A stretch of DNA of 34,706 nt from Cellulomonas biazotea (GTDB taxonomy: Bacteria; Actinomycetota; Actinomycetes; Actinomycetales; Cellulomonadaceae). Below, one piece after another: positions 26,489 to 33,360 of the stretch. The notes beneath the pieces are model-generated. The model saw nothing but the letters and a program-made list of their open reading frames with translations, did not search any database and was not told the DNA's origin. The DNA is taken from positions 1 to 34,706 of the forward strand of contig NZ_BIMR01000028.1 in NCBI RefSeq assembly GCF_004306155.1, in the 5' to 3' direction. The stretch's first letter is position 1, and the number at the start of each line of letters is the position of its first letter. The translations under genes and the position numbers were made by a program.

Positions 26489-27004
26489 TCAGGCGGTCGC
26501 GTCGTGCCCGAGCGCGGCGAGCGCACGGGCGACGACCTCGTCGGGCGGCACGTCGACCGTGACGGTCACGCCGTCCTCGTCGGCGGTGAGCGGCTCGAGC
26601 GTCGCGAGCTGCGAGGGCAGGAGCGACGTCGGCATGAAGTGGCCGGCCCGGTGCGCCATGCGGTCGGCGAGCAGGTCTTCCGACCCGGCGAGGTGCAGGA
26701 AGCGCACGCGTCCGGTGGCCTGCCGCAGGACGTCCCGGTAGGCGACCTTGAGGGCGGAGCACGTGACGACGGTGTCCTGGGCGGCGTCGCCCTGCGCGGT
26801 GAGCCAGTCGCGGATCGCCTCGAGCCACGGCCGGCGGTCCTCGTCGGTCAGGGGCGTGCCGGCCGACATCTTGGCGACGTTCGCGGCGGGGTGGAACTCG
26901 TCCGCCTCGGCGTAGGGGCGTCCGAGACGCTCGGCGAGCGCCCGCCCGACGGTCGTCTTGCCCGACCCCGCGACGCCCATGACGACGACGTGCTCTGCCG
27001 GCAT
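26489..27004 (-). CDS. gntK: Gluconokinase (GntK/IdnK family)
   Basis: 171-residue P-loop kinase that phosphorylates gluconate to 6-phosphogluconate, which enters the pentose phosphate pathway. Walker A GVAGSGKT is at 10-17; DEFHPAANVAKMSAGTPLTDEDRRPWL, ALKVAYRDVLR and HFMPTSLLPSQLATLE are the gluconokinase signatures. The ATG at 27004 has a run of G just upstream. First gene of the gntK-gntP unit. A pair of 9-bp direct repeats (27021-27044) lies within 40 bp of the start and may be an operator. Confidence 0.94.
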   Translation of the reverse strand: MPAEHVVVMGVAGSGKTTVGRALAERLGRPYAEADEFHPAANVAKMSAGTPLTDEDRRPWLEAIRDWLTAQGDAAQDTVVTCSALKVAYRDVLRQATGRVRFLHLAGSEDLLADRMAHRAGHFMPTSLLPSQLATLEPLTADEDGVTVTVDVPPDEVVARALAALGHDATA

Positions 27005-27322
27005 CGTGCCCCCCAACACGGCCCTGCACGGTGCCGCCCTGCACTGACGGCTCTCCGAGCGTCGCACGGGCCTCCGGCGGGCGCACCTGCGACGGCCTGC
27101 GCGAGGACGCGCGACTGTGGTCGAGGACACACGTCGTCCCCCGGGGCATTCGTCCGTGGTCGGGCGATATGCACGAGACGCGTGTCGGTGGTCGGGCCTA
27201 CGGTCGAACAAGTCCCGCGAGCCGCACCACGGCCCGCGCACGTGGGGGGATGCCACGACGAGGGGGCTCGTCGTCATGCCCTCGCACCGGTGACACCACC
27301 ACGCACAACGAGGGATGGACCC
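27005..27322. other. 318-bp intergenic region between divergent gntK and the lipoprotein gene
   Basis: No gene is recognised. Near gntK there are two direct repeats GCCCTGCAC (27021-27029 and 27036-27044), spaced 15 bp start to start. Three copies of GTGGTCG begin at 27117, 27156 and 27188, the last two within the longer matching C(C/G)GTGGTCGGGC. TACGGT at 27199-27204 is the best -10 candidate for the lipoprotein gene, giving a leader of about 110 nt. Confidence 0.4.
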
Positions 27323-27712
27323 ATGAACCTGCCCACCACCCGCACCCGCCTCGCCGCCGGCGCCGCGGCCGCCGCGCTCGCCGCGACGGCGTTCCTGGCC
27401 GGCTGCTCGGACTCGGGTGCCGAGGACGAGCCCACGGCCGCCGAGACCACGGCCGAGGCCACGACCGACGACGCCGCGGCGTCGGGCAAGGTCGAGGTCA
27501 TCGACCAGACCAACCTCCTCCTCGCGACGGCGCAGGACACCCTCGAGGCCCGCGACCTCACGGTCGAGGTCGTCGACTCCACCGGCCAGGGCCGCACGGT
27601 CGACGACCCGACGCTGTGGGTCGTCGTCGCGCAGGACCCGCTGACGGGCGAGGTCGACGCCGGCTCGGTCGTGACGCTCGACGTCCGCCGGACGGACGAC
27701 CCGGCCTCCTGA
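27323..27712 (+). CDS. Lipoprotein with a C-terminal PASTA-like domain
   Basis: 129 residues. A signal peptide with positive n-region, hydrophobic core AAGAAAAALAATAF and lipobox LAGC (Cys28) shows a lipoprotein anchored on the outer face of the membrane. A low-complexity Thr/Ala/Glu linker (about 30-52) follows. The end, VIDQTNLLLATAQDTLEARDLTVEVVDSTGQGRTVDDPTLWVVVAQDPLTGEVDAGSVVTLDVRR, reads like a single PASTA repeat. PASTA domains bind cell-wall muropeptides in kinases and PBPs; that function here is inference. The ATG at 27323 has GAGGGA upstream. The gene ends in a strong hairpin. Confidence 0.8.
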   Translation: MNLPTTRTRLAAGAAAAALAATAFLAGCSDSGAEDEPTAAETTAEATTDDAAASGKVEVIDQTNLLLATAQDTLEARDLTVEVVDSTGQGRTVDDPTLWVVVAQDPLTGEVDAGSVVTLDVRRTDDPAS

Positions 27713-27747
27713 GCGGTCGCGCACCGCTCGGCAGCACCCGCAACGCC

Positions 27748-27787
27748 CCGAGGGCGGCGGTCCGCGACACGCGGCCGCCGCCCTCGG
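27748..27787 (+). terminator. 13-bp terminator hairpin after the lipoprotein gene
   Basis: Perfect 13-bp inverted repeat CCGAGGGCGGCGG (27748-27760) / CCGCCGCCCTCGG (27775-27787), loop 14 nt, 35 nt after the stop. It also insulates the following gene. Confidence 0.7.
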
Positions 27788-27815
27788 CGCGTCCGGGCTG
27801 TGGTGGGATGCGTGC

Positions 27816-28457
27816 GTGACGACGACGTTCCTGCAGCCCGGCGACCGTGTCCTGCTCACCGGCGACTCGGTGACCGACTGGGGCCGCGACCGCGACGACC
27901 CCACGAGCCTGGGTCACGGCTACGCCGGCATCGTCGCCGCGCTGGCCGGTGCACGCCGCCCCGACCTGGGCCTGACGTTCCTCAACCGCGGGGTGGGCGG
28001 CGACACCTCCGCGATGCTCCGGGACCGCTGGGAGCGTGACGCGGTCGCGCTGGAGCCCACGGTGGTCTCGGTGCTCGTCGGCATCAACGACACCTGGCGC
28101 CGCTACGACGCGGGCACGCCGACGACGACCGCCGCCTACGAGGACAACCTCGCGGCGATGCTCGCCACGGTGCGCGACCGCCTGGGCGCGCGCGTCGTGC
28201 TCGTCGAGCCGTTCCTCGTGCCCGTGCGCCCGGACCAGCACGCGTGGCGGGAGGACCTCGACCCGAGGATCGGGGTGGTGCGCCGGCTCGCCGCGGAGCA
28301 CCGTGCCGTGCTCATCCCGGCCGACGGGCTGTTCGCGGCGGCGGCGGTCCGCACGTCGCCGGAGGCCTGGTGCCACGACGGCGTGCACCCCACCCCCGCG
28401 GGCTTCGGCCTGCTCGCCGAGGCGTGGCTCGCGGCGGTCGGCGTCGGCCCGCGCTGA
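27816..28457 (+). CDS. SGNH/GDSL-family hydrolase
   Basis: 213 residues. Block I LLTGDSVTDWG has the nucleophile Ser18; block II has NRGVGGDT with Gly61; block III is VGIND with Asn91; block V is DGVHPT with Asp188 and His191, so all four SGNH residues are present. The family hydrolyses esters (acetyl-sugars, lipids, thioesters). No signal peptide is visible, so it is cytoplasmic. The GTG at 27816 lacks a ribosome site; TGGGAT ends 6 nt before it, a degenerate leaderless arrangement. Confidence 0.88.
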   Translation: MTTTFLQPGDRVLLTGDSVTDWGRDRDDPTSLGHGYAGIVAALAGARRPDLGLTFLNRGVGGDTSAMLRDRWERDAVALEPTVVSVLVGINDTWRRYDAGTPTTTAAYEDNLAAMLATVRDRLGARVVLVEPFLVPVRPDQHAWREDLDPRIGVVRRLAAEHRAVLIPADGLFAAAAVRTSPEAWCHDGVHPTPAGFGLLAEAWLAAVGVGPR

Positions 28458-28458
28458 C

Positions 28459-28477
28459 GCCCGGTCGCACGCCGGGC
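28459..28477 (+). terminator. Hairpin after the GDSL hydrolase gene
   Basis: GCCCGG (28459-28464) / CCGGGC (28472-28477), 6-bp stem with a 7-nt loop, directly after the stop. Modest terminator. Confidence 0.4.
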
Positions 28478-28544
28478 CGGGCGGGGCGTCGCCCCTGCTC
28501 CGACCGTGGTCCGAGGTGTGGAGGGTCTTTGCGCCCGTCTGGGG

Positions 28545-28572
28545 TTGACGCTACGGTCGGCCCGACTGCGGT
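28545..28572 (+). promoter_or_regulatory. Putative promoter of the cys leader-cysK-cysE operon
   Basis: TTGACG (28545-28550) with TGCGGT (28567-28572) at 16-bp spacing. An alternative is TTTGCG (28528-28533) with TACGGT (28552-28557) at 18 bp. Either gives a leader of 55-70 nt before the leader ORF. Confidence 0.4.
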
Positions 28573-28633
28573 CGCCCGTCGGGCGTCGACGCCGGACCGT
28601 CCCGGCCGCGGTCCCGCGACCTGGAGGAGAGCG

Positions 28634-28708
28634 ATGAGCGTGCAGACCCGCACCGCCGCCTCCGTCGCCCGCGCGTGCGTCGCGCTGCCCTGCTGTCGCT
28701 GTCTGTAG
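28634..28708 (+). CDS. Cysteine-rich leader peptide (24 aa) upstream of cysK
   Basis: Small ORF with a very good GGAGGAG site 4 nt before its ATG. The 24-residue product begins MSVQTRTAASV and ends ACVALPCCRCL: four Cys among the last ten residues (15, 20, 21, 23), two of them encoded by TGT, unusual in this GC-rich DNA. It lies 180 bp upstream of cysK. Short cysteine-rich ORFs of this type precede sulfur-assimilation genes in mycobacteria and other actinobacteria, where ribosome progress through the Cys codons reports cysteinyl-tRNA supply. The stop codon overlaps the left arm of a stem (28708-28772), so the ribosome's position would decide whether that stem forms. It has no recognisable protein function. 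Confidence 0.75.
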   Translation: MSVQTRTAASVARACVALPCCRCL

Positions 28709-28772
28709 AGCGCTGGCGACCCTCCCGCGCGAGGATCACCTGACCGGGGCGCGTCCCCGAACGCCAGTGCTC
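28708..28772 (+). promoter_or_regulatory. Candidate attenuator stem between the leader peptide and cysK
   Basis: GAGCGCTGGCG (28708-28718) pairs with CGCCAGTGCTC (28762-28772): 11 pairs with one G-U. The left arm begins at the last base of the leader stop codon, so a ribosome ending or stalled there would mask it. Two more hairpins follow: CGGCCG/CGGCCG (28790-28812) and CCGCCCC/GGGGCGG (28849-28870), the last only about 10 nt before the cysK ribosome site. The exact alternative folds cannot be settled by eye. Confidence 0.5.
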
Positions 28773-28888
28773 GCCCCCGACCCGCCGCCCGGCCGGCACG
28801 TCCCGTCGGCCGTCGTGGCACCCGACCGCTGTCCCCCACCCCTGCACGCCGCCCCACCCGGACGGGGCGGCTCGACCGAAGAGGAACC

Positions 28889-29824
28889 ATGGCCCGCATC
28901 TACGACGACGCGACTGCGCTCATCGGCAACACCCCGCTCGTGCGCATCAACAAGATCACCGACGGCGCCCCCGCGACGGTCGTCGGCAAGCTCGAGTTCT
29001 ACAACCCGGCCAACTCCGTCAAGGACCGCATCGGCGTCGCGATCATCGACGCGGCCGAGGCGTCCGGCGACCTCAAGCCGGGCGGCACGATCGTCGAGGC
29101 GACCTCCGGCAACACGGGCATCGCGCTCGCGTTCGTCGGTGCGGCGCGCGGCTACAAGGTCGTCCTGACGATGCCGGAGACGATGTCGAAGGAGCGGCGC
29201 GCGCTGCTGCGCGCGTTCGGCGCCGAGCTCATCCTCACGCCGGGCTCCGAGGGCATGAAGGGCGCGGTCAACAAGGCCGACGAGGTCGTCAAGGAGCGCG
29301 AGGGCGCCATCCTCGCCCGCCAGTTCGCCAACGAGGCCAACCCGGCGATCCACCGCCGCACCACGGCCGAGGAGATCTGGGCCGACACGGACGGCGAGAT
29401 CGACATCCTCGTCGCGGGCATCGGCACGGGCGGCACCATCACCGGTGTCGGCCAGGTCCTCAAGGAGCGCAAGCCCGGCGTGCAGATCGTCGGCGTCGAG
29501 CCGGCCGAGTCGCCGATCCTCAACGGCGGCGCCCCCGGCCCGCACAAGATCCAGGGCATCGGCGCGAACTTCGTGCCGGAGATCCTCGACACCGCGGTCT
29601 ACGACGAGATCATCGACGTCGACGCCGAGACGGCCGTCGCCGTGGCCCGCCGCGCCGCCGCCGAGGAGGGCCTCCTCGTCGGCATCTCCTCGGGCGCCGC
29701 GCTGCACGCCGCGACGCTGCTCGCGCAGCGCCCGGAAAACGCGGGCAAGCTGATCGTCGCGATCATCCCGTCGTTCGGCGAGCGCTACCTGTCGACGATC
29801 CTCTACGCCGACCTGCTCGACTGA
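28889..29824 (+). CDS. cysK: Cysteine synthase (O-acetylserine sulfhydrylase)
   Basis: 311-residue PLP enzyme making cysteine from O-acetylserine and sulfide. The PLP lysine is Lys45 in [17 protein letters not shown] (72-77) is the substrate-binding loop; [10 protein letters not shown] binds the PLP phosphate; and GISSGAA supplies the serine that contacts the pyridine nitrogen. The ATG at 28889 has GAAGAGG upstream. It is followed by cysE after 43 bp in an operon, preceded by a cysteine-rich leader ORF. Confidence 0.96.
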   Translation: MARIYDDATALIGNTPLVRINKITDGAPATVVGKLEFYNPANSVKDRIGVAIIDAAEASGDLKPGGTIVEATSGNTGIALAFVGAARGYKVVLTMPETMSKERRALLRAFGAELILTPGSEGMKGAVNKADEVVKEREGAILARQFANEANPAIHRRTTAEEIWADTDGEIDILVAGIGTGGTITGVGQVLKERKPGVQIVGVEPAESPILNGGAPGPHKIQGIGANFVPEILDTAVYDEIIDVDAETAVAVARRAAAEEGLLVGISSGAALHAATLLAQRPENAGKLIVAIIPSFGERYLSTILYADLLD

Positions 29825-29867
29825 GCCGTACCGCCGCACTCCCCCCGCCGATCGGACCGGAAGGCTC

Positions 29868-30452
29868 ATGGCCGCACCCCAGCGCTTCTCGGACCTCCTG
29901 AGGGAAGACCTCGAGGCCGCACGCCACCGCGACCCCGCGGCGCGCTCGCTGCTCGAGGTCGCCCTCGGGTACCCGGGCGTGCACGCGGTGTGGGTGTACC
30001 GGCTGGCGCACCGGATGTGGCGGGAGCCCGGTCTCCGGCTGCCCGCGCGACTGCTGTCGCAGCTCGCGCGGGCAGCCACCGGCATCGAGATCCACCCGGG
30101 CGCGCGCCTGGGGCGGCGGCTGTTCATCGACCACGGCATGGGCGTGGTCGTCGGCGAGACCGCCGAGGTCGGCGACGACGTCGTGCTGTTCCACGGCTCG
30201 ACGCTCGGCGGCAAGTCCATGCGGCGCGGCAAGCGCCACCCCACGCTCGGCGACGGCGTCGTCGTGGGGGCGGGCGCGAAGATCCTCGGGCCGGTGTGGA
30301 TCGGCAACGGCGCGCAGATCGGCGCGAACGCCGTCGTGATCCACGACGTGCCGGCCGACGCGATCGCGGTCGGGGTGCCCGCGCAGGTGCGGTTGCGCCC
30401 GAAGGCGGCGCCGTTCGACGTCGAGGTCGACGACCCCGCGATCTACATCTGA
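29868..30452 (+). CDS. cysE: Serine O-acetyltransferase
   Basis: 194-residue acetyltransferase of the left-handed beta-helix (hexapeptide) type, making O-acetylserine for Cys[30 protein letters not shown] has the catalytic Asp88/His89 and His109 region; [38 protein letters not shown] forms the coils. The protein is the short form lacking the long N-terminal helical extension of the enterobacterial enzyme. It ends DDPAIYI; the C-terminal isoleucine is the residue that inserts into the CysK active site in the cysteine synthase complex. The ATG at 29868 has GGAAGG close upstream. Confidence 0.95.
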   Translation: MAAPQRFSDLLREDLEAARHRDPAARSLLEVALGYPGVHAVWVYRLAHRMWREPGLRLPARLLSQLARAATGIEIHPGARLGRRLFIDHGMGVVVGETAEVGDDVVLFHGSTLGGKSMRRGKRHPTLGDGVVVGAGAKILGPVWIGNGAQIGANAVVIHDVPADAIAVGVPAQVRLRPKAAPFDVEVDDPAIYI

Positions 30453-30461
30453 CGCCTGGGC

Positions 30462-30486
30462 TCGGCGCGCACCGACGCCGCGCCGA
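30462..30486 (+). terminator. Terminator after cysE
   Basis: Perfect 8-bp inverted repeat TCGGCGCG (30462-30469) / CGCGCCGA (30479-30486), 9-nt loop, 10 nt after the cysE stop. Confidence 0.6.
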
Positions 30487-30512
30487 CGTGCCCGACGTCA
30501 CCCGCCGCGCGA

Positions 30513-30542
30513 TTGTTCTAGTTCGCCTCGAACAACTAGCCT
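30513..30542 (+). promoter_or_regulatory. Leaderless promoter and overlapping dyad operator of the ytrA-like gene
   Basis: TTGTTC (30513-30518) as -35 and TAGCCT (30537-30542) as -10, 18 bp apart; the -10 ends 6 nt before the GTG at 30549. The spacer is unusually AT-rich and holds overlapping inverted repeats: TTGTTC/GAACAA (30513-30518/30530-30535), CTAGTT/AACTAG (30518-30523/30534-30539) and GTTCG/CGAAC (30521-30525/30529-30533). This is the expected position for auto-repression by a GntR-family protein. Confidence 0.6.
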
Positions 30543-30548
30543 GGGTTC

Positions 30549-30896
30549 GTGCTCTTCCGCGTGGACCCCGGCTCCCCCGAGCCGATCTTCCAGCAGCTCG
30601 CCGACCAGGTGCGCCGCGCCGTCGCCCGCGGAGAGCTCACCGCCGGGACGCGGCTGCCCGCCGCCCGTGAGCTGTCCACGTCGCTCGACATCAACCTCCA
30701 TACCGTGCTGCGCGCCTACCAGGAGCTGCGCGACGAGGGCGTCATCGAGCTGCGGCGCGGCCGCGGCGCCGTCGTCAGCCGGACCGACGACCTCGCGGCC
30801 CTGCACGAGGCGATCGAGCACGTCGTGCGGACCGCCCGGCGGCTCGACGTCCCCACCGCCACCACCCTCGCCCTGCTGAAGGAGGCCCTCCGGTGA
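30549..30896 (+). CDS. GntR-family transcriptional regulator, YtrA subfamily
   Basis: 115 residues. The winged helix (IFQQLADQVRRAVARGELTAGTRLPAARELSTSLDINLHTVLRAYQELRDEGVIELRRGRGAVV) is the GntR domain, and the short C-terminal helical tail (LAALHEAIEHVVRTARRLDVPTATTLALLKEALR) is that of the YtrA subgroup, which have no large effector domain and often sit with membrane or ABC genes. The GTG at 30549 is preceded by TAGCCT 6 nt upstream and no ribosome site. Its stop overlaps the start of the next gene (GTGA), so the two are coupled. It probably represses this operon through the dyads in its promoter. Confidence 0.92.
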   Translation: MLFRVDPGSPEPIFQQLADQVRRAVARGELTAGTRLPAARELSTSLDINLHTVLRAYQELRDEGVIELRRGRGAVVSRTDDLAALHEAIEHVVRTARRLDVPTATTLALLKEALR

Positions 30897-31879
30897 CCAC
30901 CGCCGACCCACGCCCCCCGGTCCCCCACCGCGTCGCGACGACGGTCCTCACCCTCCTCGTGCCGCTCGTCATCACCGCAGTGGGCGTGGCCCTCGCGCTC
31001 GGCTGGTCCGACGAGCTGCCCGACCCCGTCGCGACGCACTGGGGCACCGACGGCGCCGACGGCTTCATGTCCCTCACCGGCGCGCTCGCCGTGCTCGTGG
31101 CGACGACCGTCGGGACGAGCGTCGTCGTGTGGGCACTGCTGCTCGTCGGCGGCCGTGACGCCTCCATCCGGCGGATCGGCACCGGCACCACCGTCGGCCT
31201 CGTGACGATGCTCGTCGTGCTCGTCGTCGGCTCGCTCGAGCTCCAGCGCGGCCTCGCCGACGCGACCGCCGCTCCCACGATCGACTCCCTGCTCGGGCTC
31301 GCGCTCGGCGGCGGGCTCGTCCTCGGCGTCGTCGCCGCGCTGCTCGTCCCCACCGACCCCGCGAGCACGACCACCGCCGTCCCGCCCGCCGACGCCGAGC
31401 GCCTGCCGCTCGGGCGCGGCGAGCGCGCCGCGTGGTCGACGACGGTCTGGTCGCCCGCCGCGGTCGCCGTGGCCGCACCCGTCGTCGTCCTGCAGCTCGT
31501 CCTCGCCGTCGCGCTGCAGACCTGGGTCCTGGTCGCGGTGGCGATCGGGCTCGGCGCGCTGCTCGCCTCGATGCTGGTCCTCCGCGTGACGGTCGACGCG
31601 CGCGGCCTCGACGCCCGCTCGCCGCTCGGCTGGCCCCGCCTGCGCGTGCCGCTCGACGAGGTCGTCGCGGCCCACGCCGACACCGTGCGGCCGCTCGCCG
31701 ACTTCGGCGGCTGGGGCTACCGCGTCGGCCGCGACGGGCGGACCGGGTTCGTGCTCCGCTCGGGCGACGCGGTCGTCGTCGAGCGCACCGGCGGCCGGAC
31801 CAGCGTCGTCACGGTCGACGACGCCCGCACCGGCGCGGCCCTGCTCAACGCGCTGGCCGAGCGCTCACGGGTCCGCTGA
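30893..31879 (+). CDS. DUF1648/SdpI-like membrane protein
   Basis: 328 residues with about six helices. The N-terminal helix is followed by WSDELPDPVATHWGTDGADGFMS, the HWG-containing motif of DUF1648, known from the Bacillus SdpI immunity protein. Further helices are LVATTVGTSVVVWALLLVG, TVGLVTMLVVLVVGSLEL, LLGLALGGGLVLGVVAALLV and a pair near residues 195-225; the C-terminal 100 residues are a soluble beta-rich domain (LRVTVDARGLDARSPLGWPRLRVPLDEVVAAHADT, like a PH-type fold). GTG 30893 has GGAGG 7 nt upstream and overlaps the regulator stop by 4 bp. The YtrA-DUF1648 pair is often seen in actinobacteria and may respond to envelope stress (inference). Confidence 0.82.
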   Translation: MTTADPRPPVPHRVATTVLTLLVPLVITAVGVALALGWSDELPDPVATHWGTDGADGFMSLTGALAVLVATTVGTSVVVWALLLVGGRDASIRRIGTGTTVGLVTMLVVLVVGSLELQRGLADATAAPTIDSLLGLALGGGLVLGVVAALLVPTDPASTTTAVPPADAERLPLGRGERAAWSTTVWSPAAVAVAAPVVVLQLVLAVALQTWVLVAVAIGLGALLASMLVLRVTVDARGLDARSPLGWPRLRVPLDEVVAAHADTVRPLADFGGWGYRVGRDGRTGFVLRSGDAVVVERTGGRTSVVTVDDARTGAALLNALAERSRVR

Positions 31880-31893
31880 ACGCTACGGACCGG

Positions 31894-31899
31894 TAACCT
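31894..31899 (+). promoter_or_regulatory. Putative -10 box of the LLM oxidoreductase gene
   Basis: TAACCT, 48 bp before the ATG at 31948. Just upstream is a 6-bp dyad GGTCCG/CGGACC (31870-31875/31886-31891), which overlaps the stop codon of the DUF1648 gene. Confidence 0.45.
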
Positions 31900-31947
31900 G
31901 ACCGCCGCGCGCCGACGACGACGCGCACGTCGAGCGAAGGGCACGCC

Positions 31948-33000
31948 ATGCGCCTCGGGTACTACGTCGGCTACTGGTCCGCGGGTCCGCCTCCCGGGGC
32001 GCAGGACGCGGTGCTCGCCGCCGAGCGGCTCGGGTTCGACTCCGTCTGGACGGCCGAGGCGTACGGGTCGGACGCGCTGACGCCGCTCGCGTGGTGGGGC
32101 GCCCGCACCTCGACGATCCGCCTCGGCACCGCGATCGCGCAGCTCTCGGCCCGGACCCCGACGGCGACCGCGATGGCCGCCCTCACGCTCGACCACCTGT
32201 CGGGCGGCCGGTTCGTGCTGGGGCTCGGCGCGAGCGGCCCGCAGGTCGTCGAGGGCTGGTACGGCCAGCCGTACCCGCGCCCGCTCGCCCGCACGCGCGA
32301 GTACGTCGCGATCGTGCGCCAGGTCCTCGCCCGCGAGGCACCCGTGACCTACGACGGCGACTTCTACCGGCTCCCGCTGCCCGCCGACGTCGGCGCGGGT
32401 CTCGGCAAGCCGCTGCGCTCGACCGTCCACCCGCTGCGCGCGGACCTGCCCATCCACCTCGCCGCCGAAGGGCCGCGCAACACCGCGCTGACGGCCGAGA
32501 TCGCCGACGGCTGGCTGCCGATGTTCTACTCGCCGCGCATGGACGCCGAGCACCGCGCGCTGCTCGCCGAGGGGTTCGCGGCCCGGTCGCCCGAGCGGAC
32601 GCCCGCCGAGGACTTCGAGGTCACCGCCGCCGTCCCCGTGGTGCTCGGCGAGGACGTCGAGTCCGCGGCGGACGTCATCCGGCCGCACGTGGCCCTGTAC
32701 GCCGGCGGCATGGGCGCGAAGGGCGCGAACTTCCACCGCAACGTCCTCGACCGGCTCGGCTACGCGGAGGCCTGCGACGAGATCCAGGCGCACTACCTCG
32801 CGGGCGACAAGGCGCGGGCCGTCGCGGCCGTGCCGACCGAGCTCGTCCAGGACGTCGCGCTGGTCGGCACCGCCGACGACGTGCGCGCGCAGCTGCCGGC
32901 GTGGCAGGGCACCGCGATCACCACGATGCTCGTGCAGACCGACCCCCGTGCGCTGCCCGCCGTGGCGGAGGCGCTCGCCGGGCTCACCGGTCCCGCCTGA
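31948..33000 (+). CDS. LLM-class F420-dependent oxidoreductase
   Basis: 350 residues of the luciferase-like monooxygenase fold (TIM barrel). Family features: MRLGYYVGYW, LGFDSVWTAEAYGSDALTPLAWWGARTSTIRLGTAIAQLSARTPTATAMAALTLDHLSGGRFVLGLGASGPQVVEGWYG, and PIHLAAEGPRNTALTAEIADGWLPMF near the phosphate-binding end. It is of the F420-dependent kind that abounds in actinobacteria (e.g. methylenetetrahydromethanopterin reductase-like). Reaction and substrate are unknown. The ATG at 31948 has GAAGGG 6 nt upstream. The alkyltransferase-like gene follows after 8 bp in an operon. Confidence 0.9.
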   Translation: MRLGYYVGYWSAGPPPGAQDAVLAAERLGFDSVWTAEAYGSDALTPLAWWGARTSTIRLGTAIAQLSARTPTATAMAALTLDHLSGGRFVLGLGASGPQVVEGWYGQPYPRPLARTREYVAIVRQVLAREAPVTYDGDFYRLPLPADVGAGLGKPLRSTVHPLRADLPIHLAAEGPRNTALTAEIADGWLPMFYSPRMDAEHRALLAEGFAARSPERTPAEDFEVTAAVPVVLGEDVESAADVIRPHVALYAGGMGAKGANFHRNVLDRLGYAEACDEIQAHYLAGDKARAVAAVPTELVQDVALVGTADDVRAQLPAWQGTAITTMLVQTDPRALPAVAEALAGLTGPA

Positions 33001-33008
33001 GCGGCGCC

Positions 33009-33338
33009 GTGGACGACGACTACGTCGAGGCCGTGCTCGACCTCGTCGCCGCCATCCCGCCGGGGCGCGTCATGACGTACGGCGCGGTCGCCGAGGTGCT
33101 CGCCGACCGCGCCGAGCAGGCGGGCGACCGACCGCGCGGAGGCCCCCGCCAGGTCGGGCAGGTCATGAGCCGGGCCGGGTCCGACGTGCCGTGGTGGCGC
33201 GTCGTCAACGCGCAGGGCGCGCCGCCCGAGCGGCACCGCGCGCGGGCACTCGAGCACCTGGTCGCCGAGGCGACGCCCCGCACGGCCGACGGTCACCGCG
33301 TCGCCGTCCGGCGGGCGATCTGGTTCCCCGACGACTGA
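33009..33338 (+). CDS. Alkyltransferase-like protein (ATL), MGMT family without the acceptor cysteine
   Basis: 109 residues equal to the DNA-binding domain of O6-methylguanine-DNA methyltransferases. YVEAVLDLVAAIPPGRVMTYGAVAEVLADR has the conserved Tyr24; GGPRQVGQVMSRAGSDVPWWRVV carries the Arg47 region and P61-W-W-R-V65, where an active MGMT would have PCHRV. The active cysteine is replaced by Trp, which defines ATLs: they bind and flip O6-alkylguanine and pass the lesion to nucleotide excision repair instead of repairing it directly. The GTG start lies 8 bp after the oxidoreductase stop, with no strong ribosome site, so translation may be coupled. Confidence 0.9.
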   Translation: MDDDYVEAVLDLVAAIPPGRVMTYGAVAEVLADRAEQAGDRPRGGPRQVGQVMSRAGSDVPWWRVVNAQGAPPERHRARALEHLVAEATPRTADGHRVAVRRAIWFPDD

Positions 33339-33360
33339 GCGGCCAGCTGCCGGGCCCGGG

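Noticed and set aside
25097-27322. Single 966-codon protein joining the SemiSWEET domain to the lipoprotein
   Set aside because: The middle part is antisense to gntP and gntK and has no recognisable fold; the lipoprotein has its own signal peptide and ribosome site.
33009-33338. Broken MGMT gene (loss of the active cysteine)
   Set aside because: The frame is intact and Trp in place of Cys is the normal state of the ATL subfamily.
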